A DNA stretch of 9,733 nt, from the NCBI GenBank assembly GCA_021166815.1, contig JAJPEO010000213.1, positions 1 to 9,733 on the forward strand, given 5' to 3'. This DNA is from Nocardioides sp. Its GTDB lineage: Bacteria; Actinomycetota; Actinomycetes; Propionibacteriales; Nocardioidaceae. How positions within the stretch are numbered: position 1 is the first letter of the stretch; every line of letters begins with the position of its first letter. The position numbers and the translations under genes were made by a program. The notes under the pieces were generated by a model. The model ran no database searches and was not told the DNA's origin. It was given only the letters and a program-made list of their open reading frames with translations. Shown piece after piece: positions 6,225 to 9,733 of this stretch.

Positions 6225-6848
6225 ATGGCCCGCTTCCTCGACATCCACCCGGACAACCCCCAGCCCCGGCTGATCAGCCAGGTCGTCGAGGCGCTGCGCA
6301 ACGACGAGCTCATCGCCTATCCCACCGACTCCGGCTACGCCCTCGGCGCCCGGCTGGGCAACCGGGACGGCCGCGACCGGATCCTCAGGATCCGTGAGCT
6401 CGACGAACGTCACCACTTCACGCTGATGTGCAAGGACTTCGCTCAGCTGGGCCAGTTCGTCCACGTCGACAACTGGGCCTTCCGCGCGATCAAGGCCGCG
6501 ACCCCCGGGCCGTACACGTTCATCCTCCCGGCCACCGGCGAGGTGCCGAAGCGCCTGATGCACCCCAAGAAGCGGACCGTGGGCGTGCGCATCCCCGACC
6601 ACGTCCTCGTGCAGGCGATCCTCGAGGAGCTCGGCGAGCCGATCCTGACCAGCACCCTGATCCTCCCCGGCGAGACCGAGGCCCGGACGATGGGCTGGGA
6701 GATCAAGGAGGACCTCGACCACGTCGTCGACGTCGTCATCGAGTCCGGTGAGGTCATCGCCGAGCCGACCACGGTCATCGAGTGGCTCGACCGCGAGCCG
6801 GTCGTGCTGCGCCACGGCGCGGGCGACGCCTCACGCTTCGAGGCCTGA
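6225..6848 (+). CDS. yciO: YciO-type Sua5/YciO/YrdC family protein
   Basis: A 207-residue protein that matches E. coli YciO closely along its length. It begins FLDIHPDNPQPRLISQ (4-19), then YPTDSGYALG (32-41), HHFTLMCKD (63-71), TPGPYTFILPAT (93-104), VGVRIPDH (119-126) and EPTTVIEWLDREPVVLRHGAGD (in part; 180-201). The fold is that of TsaC/Sua5, which makes threonylcarbamoyl-AMP for the tRNA t6A modification. The RIRELDERHHFTLMCKD segment is the YciO type rather than the KxRP type of TsaC. Automatic annotation would probably name it L-threonylcarbamoyladenylate synthase, but YciO is a separate subgroup and this is likely not the cell's main t6A enzyme. It is the second gene after ispH. Its last 18 nt overlap the convergent DUF6542 gene. 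Confidence 0.92.
   Translation: MARFLDIHPDNPQPRLISQVVEALRNDELIAYPTDSGYALGARLGNRDGRDRILRIRELDERHHFTLMCKDFAQLGQFVHVDNWAFRAIKAATPGPYTFILPATGEVPKRLMHPKKRTVGVRIPDHVLVQAILEELGEPILTSTLILPGETEARTMGWEIKEDLDHVVDVVIESGEVIAEPTTVIEWLDREPVVLRHGAGDASRFEA
6828..6844. repeat. Short inverted repeat at yciO/DUF6542 convergent overlap
   Basis: GCCTC (6828-6832) and GAGGC (6840-6844) form a 5-bp stem with a 7-nt loop. The repeat covers the DUF6542 stop (TCA, 6831-6833) and lies just before the yciO TGA (6846-6848). There is no T tract. It may be a weak end structure or chance. Confidence 0.25.
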
Positions 6849-7313
6849 GTCCTCCGTGTGCTCGGGGTGGGTGTCCCACTCCGTGCCGAGCTCGGCGGCG
6901 ATGTCACTCTCGGAGCGCAGGCGCCAGCCGAGCCAGGCCAGGCACAGCGCATAGCCGACGAACAGCGCCGTGCTGTGGTGGGCCAGGCCCGACACGACGG
7001 CCTGGACCACGTTGTCGCGGGGGTCTGCGACGACGTCGCGCGCGATGAGCGCGAGGAACGTGAAGACGCCGATCATCAGCAGCGGGGGCAGCAGGCCCAC
7101 GACGAAGAAGTCACCGCGGCGCACCATGACGGCCAGCAGCAGGCAGGCGGCGATGAACGCCAGGTCGAAGAAGAGCGACAACCTGCCGGCCAGGACGACG
7201 TCGATCGTCACGGCTGTGAGCGTGAGCGCCACGCCGAGCGCCACGACCTGCGGGCCCGGCTCGAGACCCGCGCCCCACCTCGGGTGGGGCCGCGGTGGTC
7301 CGGCCTGGTTCAC
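6831..7313 (-). CDS. DUF6542 integral membrane protein
   Basis: A 160-residue protein with four predicted membrane segments (about 22-42, 47-65, 68-91 and 105-131), a proline-rich basic N-terminus and an acidic cytosolic-looking C-terminus rich in Glu/Asp. The hydrophobic core, with GRLSLFFDLAFIAACLL followed by MVRRGDFFVVGLLPPLLM, fits DUF6542, an actinobacterial family of unknown function. In Mycobacterium tuberculosis a similar small membrane protein lies next to ispH (recalled, not checked). GTG at 7313 is preferred because a TAGGTT box ends 7 nt upstream of it. The longer frame from TTG at 7322 would begin inside that box. The gene starts 22 nt after the rmuC stop but seems to have its own promoter. 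Confidence 0.8.
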   Translation of the reverse strand: MNQAGPPRPHPRWGAGLEPGPQVVALGVALTLTAVTIDVVLAGRLSLFFDLAFIAACLLLAVMVRRGDFFVVGLLPPLLMIGVFTFLALIARDVVADPRDNVVQAVVSGLAHHSTALFVGYALCLAWLGWRLRSESDIAAELGTEWDTHPEHTEDSGLEA

Positions 7314-7320
7314 GCTGATC

Positions 7321-7326
7321 AACCTA
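7321..7326 (-). promoter_or_regulatory. -10 element, leaderless start of DUF6542 gene
   Basis: On the minus strand, TAGGTT preceded by C ends 7 nt before the GTG at 7313. It lies in the 22-nt gap after rmuC, so this gene can be transcribed independently of the xthA-rmuC unit. No -35 box is visible; that region is rmuC coding sequence. Confidence 0.58.
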
Positions 7327-7335
7327 GGACGCGCC

Positions 7336-8496
7336 TCACGCTCCGCGGGCGCGGCGCGCCGCAGCAGGCGGGGCGCCGTCCGAGGCTGCCTCGGCGACCG
7401 TCAAGGCCTCGACGGTGGGTTCGGCGTACGGCGTGGCGACCTCGTCCAGGGCCGCGAGCTCCGGAGCGCTGAGCGCCCGTGGGGCCGACTCGACCTGTCG
7501 CGGGGCAGGCAGCTCGTCGTTGGTCACGGCGAGGTCGGTGAACCGTCTGGCCGACACCAGCACCCGGCCCTCGAGCGAGCCGATGGCCTGGTTGTAGGAC
7601 GTGACGGCCGTGCCGAGCGCGCGGCCCACCTTGTCGAGGTGGCCGGCGACGGTCCCCAGCCGGGAGTGGAGCTCCTGGCCCAGGCGCTGCACCTCCTCGG
7701 CGCGGGCGTTGAGGGCCTCGTGCTGCCACCCCTGGGCCACCGTGCGCAGCAGCGCGATCAGCGTCGACGGCGTGGCGAGCACGACGTTGTGGCGAGCCGC
7801 GTGCTCGTGCAGGTCGGGGACGGCCTCCAGCGCCGCGTGCAGGATCGTCTCACCGGGCAGGAACAGGACCACGAACTCCGGCGCCTGCGCCATCGCCTCC
7901 CAGTAGCGCCGCGACCCCAGGTCGCTGACGTGCTTGCGGACGTGCTGGCCCAGCCGCTGCAGCGCCGCGTCGTGGGCAGCGGGGTCGTCACTCCCGGCGG
8001 CGTCGAGGAATGCCTCCAGTGGCGCCTTCGCGTCGACGGCGATGGCCCGGCCGCCGGCGAGGGTCACCACCAGGTCGGGACGCAGCCGCCCGTCGTCGTA
8101 GCGCACCTGCTCGGCGAAGTCGCAGTGGTCGACCAGGCCGGCCAGCTCGACCGTGCGACGCAGGTGGAGCTCGCCCCACTGGCCGCGTACCTGCGGCTTG
8201 CGCAGGGCCGTCGCGAGGCTCGAGGTCTCACGGCGCAGGGACTCGGTCGTGTGGCGCATGTCGGCGACCTGCTGCGCGAACGACGCCTGCCAGGCCACGC
8301 GGTCGTGGCCCAGGTCCTGGAGCTGGTCCTGCAGCCGGTCGAGGCCCTCGCGCACCACGGCCTGGTCGGCCGCGCGCTGCTCGAGCGCCGCCAGGGCGCG
8401 GTCGTCACCGGGCCGGCTGCGCACCCACAACGCGCCGATGAGGACGCCGAGGGCCACGCCCACGGCCAGGGTCAGCAGGAGGGGAAGGAGATCCAT
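7336..8496 (-). CDS. rmuC: RmuC family DNA recombination-limiting protein
   Basis: A 386-residue RmuC-type protein. RmuC was named from E. coli mutants with altered rearrangement at inverted repeats and is predicted to carry a PD-(D/E)xK nuclease fold. Residues 3-25 are a membrane anchor (LLPLLLTLAVGVALGVLIGALW). Residues about 33-100 are charged and heptad-like, consistent with a coiled coil. The conserved domain follows: RGQWGELHLRR (104-114, Glu109), LRPDLVVTLAGGRAIAVDAK (138-157; Asp141, Asp155, Lys157) and VVLFLPGETILHAAL (209-223). It ends with ATPSTLIALLRTVAQGW (241-257) and a low-complexity Ala/Glu tail (from about 335). ATG at 8496 begins the anchor. GTG at 8511 is an in-frame alternative, and the GGAGG is only 1 nt from the ATG, so the start is uncertain by five codons. 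Confidence 0.93.
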   Translation of the reverse strand: MDLLPLLLTLAVGVALGVLIGALWVRSRPGDDRALAALEQRAADQAVVREGLDRLQDQLQDLGHDRVAWQASFAQQVADMRHTTESLRRETSSLATALRKPQVRGQWGELHLRRTVELAGLVDHCDFAEQVRYDDGRLRPDLVVTLAGGRAIAVDAKAPLEAFLDAAGSDDPAAHDAALQRLGQHVRKHVSDLGSRRYWEAMAQAPEFVVLFLPGETILHAALEAVPDLHEHAARHNVVLATPSTLIALLRTVAQGWQHEALNARAEEVQRLGQELHSRLGTVAGHLDKVGRALGTAVTSYNQAIGSLEGRVLVSARRFTDLAVTNDELPAPRQVESAPRALSAPELAALDEVATPYAEPTVEALTVAEAASDGAPPAAARRARGA

Positions 8497-8532
8497 GCCT
8501 CCACCCTGCACGAGACCACCGACAGTGCGACG

Positions 8533-8565
8533 CGCCGACGAGCCTGCCGGAGGTCTCAGTCGGCG
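8533..8565 (-). terminator. Hairpin at the end of xthA, before rmuC
   Basis: CGCCGAC (8533-8539) and GTCGGCG (8559-8565) form a perfect 7-bp GC-rich stem. The 19-nt loop contains a smaller CCT/AGG pairing and the xthA stop codon (8556-8558). It spans the last xthA codons and the first part of the 59-nt xthA-rmuC gap. No T tract follows, so it could be an attenuator or mRNA-processing stem that lowers rmuC expression rather than a strong terminator. Confidence 0.38.
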
Positions 8566-9338
8566 AGGTCGACGACCACGGGCGCGTGGTCGGAGGGGGC
8601 GCCCGGGAAGACCGCCGGGTTGCGCTCCTCGCGGTCGACGAACGCGTGCGTCACCCGCGCCGCGAGCGACGGCGTCGCCAGGGCGAAGTCGATCTTCAGA
8701 CCGCGGTCGCGCTCGAAGCGCTGCCGGTCGTAGTCCCAGTAGGTGTAGCCCGGGTCGTGGGCCCGGGTGACCTCGTGCCAGCCCTCGTCGAGGAAGGCCT
8801 GGAACGCGGCTCGCTCGGCGGGGGTGACGTGCGTGGAGTTGCGGAACTGCCGGGGGTCGAAGACGTCCTCGTCGGTGGGGCAGATGTTCCAGTCGCCCAC
8901 GAGCATCGTGTCCGTGCCCAGCCACCCGGCAGCGGCCTCGCGCAACCGGGCGAGCCAGTCGAGCTTGTAGACGTAGTGGGGGTCGTCGGGCTTGCGGCCG
9001 TTGGGCACGTACAACGACCAGATGCGTACGCCACCGCACGTGGCGCCGATCGCCCGGGCCTCGGCGGCCACGGGGTCGCCGTAGCCGGGCATGTCCGTGA
9101 ACCCGACCTCGACGTCCTCCAGGCCGACGCGGGAGATGACGGCGACGCCGTTCCACTGGTTGAGGCCGACGACGGCGACGTCGTAGCCACGCGCCTGCAG
9201 GCCCATCAGCGGCAGCTGGTCCTCCCGCGCCTTCGTCTCCTGGACGGCGAGGACGTCGATGTCGTGCCGCTCGAGGAACGCCTCGACGCGGTCGATGCGG
9301 GAGCGGAGGGAGTTGACGTTCCAGGTCGCGATGCGCAC
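8556..9338 (-). CDS. xthA: Exodeoxyribonuclease III (AP endonuclease)
   Basis: A 260-residue member of the exonuclease III / AP endonuclease family, acting in base-excision repair by cutting at abasic sites and trimming 3' blocks. Motifs in order are RIATWNVNSLRSR (2-14, Asn7), DVLAVQETKA (28-37, Glu34), WSLYVPNGR (107-115, Tyr110), LVGDWNICPTDEDVFDP (146-162; Asp149, Asn151), YTYWDYDRQRF (198-208), RGLKIDFALATP (212-223, Asp217) and PSDHAPVVVDL (248-258; Asp250, His251). All expected metal and catalytic residues are present. The start is GTG at 9338, immediately before the conserved first strand, with a TAGGCT box 6 nt upstream and no Shine-Dalgarno. rmuC follows after 59 nt on the same strand. 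Confidence 0.96.
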   Translation of the reverse strand: MRIATWNVNSLRSRIDRVEAFLERHDIDVLAVQETKAREDQLPLMGLQARGYDVAVVGLNQWNGVAVISRVGLEDVEVGFTDMPGYGDPVAAEARAIGATCGGVRIWSLYVPNGRKPDDPHYVYKLDWLARLREAAAGWLGTDTMLVGDWNICPTDEDVFDPRQFRNSTHVTPAERAAFQAFLDEGWHEVTRAHDPGYTYWDYDRQRFERDRGLKIDFALATPSLAARVTHAFVDREERNPAVFPGAPSDHAPVVVDLAD

Positions 9339-9344
9339 GGGGCC

Positions 9345-9350
9345 AGCCTA
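9345..9350 (-). promoter_or_regulatory. -10 element, leaderless start of xthA
   Basis: On the minus strand, TAGGCT preceded by C ends 6 nt before the GTG at 9338. The six bases between (GGCCCC) cannot act as a ribosome-binding site. No convincing -35 box was found. Confidence 0.58.
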
Positions 9351-9412
9351 GGGAGGGCGGCGCGGGCGAGGATCTCCGGCCCGGTGGAGTCGGCGGCGGA
9401 AGAAAGTTGGCA

Positions 9413-9428
9413 CGTGACCCTTGTCACA
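9413..9428. promoter_or_regulatory. CRP/GlxR-like operator
   Basis: CGTGACCCTTGTCACA matches the CRP-type consensus TGTGA-N6-TCACA at 9 of its 10 defined bases; the only difference is the first C. Half-sites GTGA (9414-9417) and TCAC (9424-9427) are symmetric. The site lies 112 nt before the ATG of the secreted protein and 63 nt upstream of the xthA -10 box. It overlaps a possible -35 (TTGTCA, 9421-9426). This is motif evidence only. Confidence 0.45.
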
Positions 9429-9450
9429 GACGGTCCTCATGGGAGAGGTT
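9421..9450 (+). promoter_or_regulatory. Possible promoter of the secreted-protein gene
   Basis: TTGTCA (9421-9426) and GAGGTT (9445-9450) are separated by 18 nt, a fair match to an actinobacterial housekeeping promoter with a weak first base in the -10. It would give a leader of roughly 80 nt. The leader contains CACGC (9457-9461) pairing with GCGTG (9481-9485) and the palindrome GAGGCCTC (9473-9480). No known riboswitch was recognised. The rest of the 201-nt gap 9339-9539 shows nothing else I can support. Confidence 0.3.
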
Positions 9451-9527
9451 TCGTCCCACGCAGTGCTCTCGGGAGGCCTCGCGTGCGACGACTCCTGGGA
9501 TCGGCGTGCCCCTCAACCCACCATCTC

Positions 9528-9532
9528 GGAGG
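9528..9532 (+). promoter_or_regulatory. Ribosome-binding site of the secreted-protein gene
   Basis: GGAGG lies 7 nt before the ATG at 9540, an ideal spacing. It supports this start and shows that the gene is translated from a leadered mRNA. Confidence 0.75.
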
Positions 9533-9539
9533 TTCGCAC

Positions 9540-9733
9540 ATGAAGCGCAGTCGACTCGGGTCGCTCGCGATCGCATCATCGGCCGTCGTCGCAGCGGCGA
9601 TGGCCGTCCCGGCCATGGCCGCCACCACGTCGGGAGAGGTCCCGACCTACCAGGAGTTCAAGGCCAGCACGTTCCAGGACGTCGACCGGCAGTACATCGT
9701 CAACGGAGACGAGCCGGTCTCCGACAACCACCA
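9540..9733 (+). CDS. Secreted protein, possibly zinc metalloprotease (5' end, partial)
   Basis: The first 64 codons are present and the frame stays open to the window edge. Residues 1-27 form a clear Sec signal peptide: basic start MKRSR, an alanine-rich hydrophobic core, and an AMA cleavage motif with cutting expected after Ala27. The mature start is followed by VPTYQEFKASTFQDVDRQYIVNGDEPVSDNH. A segment of this type (EFK..T[FY]QD.D..YIVNGD.PV) is remembered from the N-terminal region of secreted actinobacterial M12-like metallopeptidases. No HExxH zinc motif is visible because the catalytic domain would lie beyond the window. The secretion call is firm; the protease call is tentative. A good Shine-Dalgarno, a candidate promoter and a CRP-like site lie upstream. 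Confidence 0.72.
   Translation, partial: MKRSRLGSLAIASSAVVAAAMAVPAMAATTSGEVPTYQEFKASTFQDVDRQYIVNGDEPVSDNH

Noticed and set aside
6970..8733. 587-codon plus-strand frame opposite rmuC and the DUF6542 gene
   Set aside because: Shadow of two real minus-strand genes. There is no recognisable domain, and its start lies inside an antisense coding region without RBS support.
9451..9539. Riboswitch-like leader before the secreted-protein gene
   Set aside because: Short pairings exist (CACGC/GCGTG, GAGGCCTC), but I could not match the conserved core of any known riboswitch class, and such pairings are common at this GC content.
1..9733. Search for mobile elements, CRISPR arrays, tRNA/rRNA, phage or defence modules
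   Set aside because: No long direct or terminal repeats, spaced repeat arrays, transposase or integrase motifs, or tRNA-like cloverleafs were seen. Gene content is conserved chromosomal housekeeping.

Overview
The window is about 9.7 kb of very GC-rich, gene-dense bacterial chromosome. Strong third-position GC bias, GTG starts, a TAnnnT promoter style, and the families present (GlpX-type fructose-1,6-bisphosphatase, DUF4245, DUF6542, xseA/xseB beside ispH) all point to an actinobacterium. The overall look is Nocardioides-like, but the genus is only a guess. No rRNA, tRNA, CRISPR array, insertion sequence or phage gene was seen, and every gene appears chromosomal. Most gene calls are ordinary housekeeping functions. 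I found no convincing new multi-gene system; the unusual signals lie in how genes start and how they end.

Layout: 1-141 (+) is the 3' end of a probable galactokinase, which meets an alpha/beta hydrolase of the RdmC-like type on the minus strand (130-1086). A second, lipase-like alpha/beta hydrolase (1177-2031, +) converges on glpX (1999-2997, -). A membrane-anchored DUF4245 protein (3095-3637, +) converges on xseB (3641-3841, -), which overlaps the end of xseA (3834-5102, -). Together xseA and xseB encode exonuclease VII. Divergent from xseA is ispH (5200-6201, +), followed 23 nt later by a yciO-type Sua5/YciO/YrdC gene (6225-6848, +). On the minus strand lie xthA (8556-9338), rmuC (7336-8496) and a four-TM DUF6542 protein (6831-7313). 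At the right edge begins a secreted protein (9540 onward, +), possibly a zinc metalloprotease.

Starts: five genes (lipase-like hydrolase, xseA, ispH, DUF6542, xthA) have a CTAGnnT motif ending 6-7 nt before the start codon, and glpX has ATAGAGT at the same distance. In actinobacteria this geometry puts the transcription start at the first base of the start codon, so these six genes are probably leaderless. Genes inside operons or with long leaders (yciO, xseB, the secreted protein) have Shine-Dalgarno sequences instead.

Ends: all four convergent gene pairs either overlap (12, 33 and 18 nt) or are 3 nt apart, leaving no room for classical terminators. Inverted repeats sit on the stop codons. 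The best is a perfect 8-bp stem inside the glpX/hydrolase overlap, which could act as a two-way terminator.

Functional themes are central metabolism (glpX, ispH, probable galK) and genome maintenance (exonuclease VII, RmuC, XthA), with two uncharacterised membrane proteins between them.
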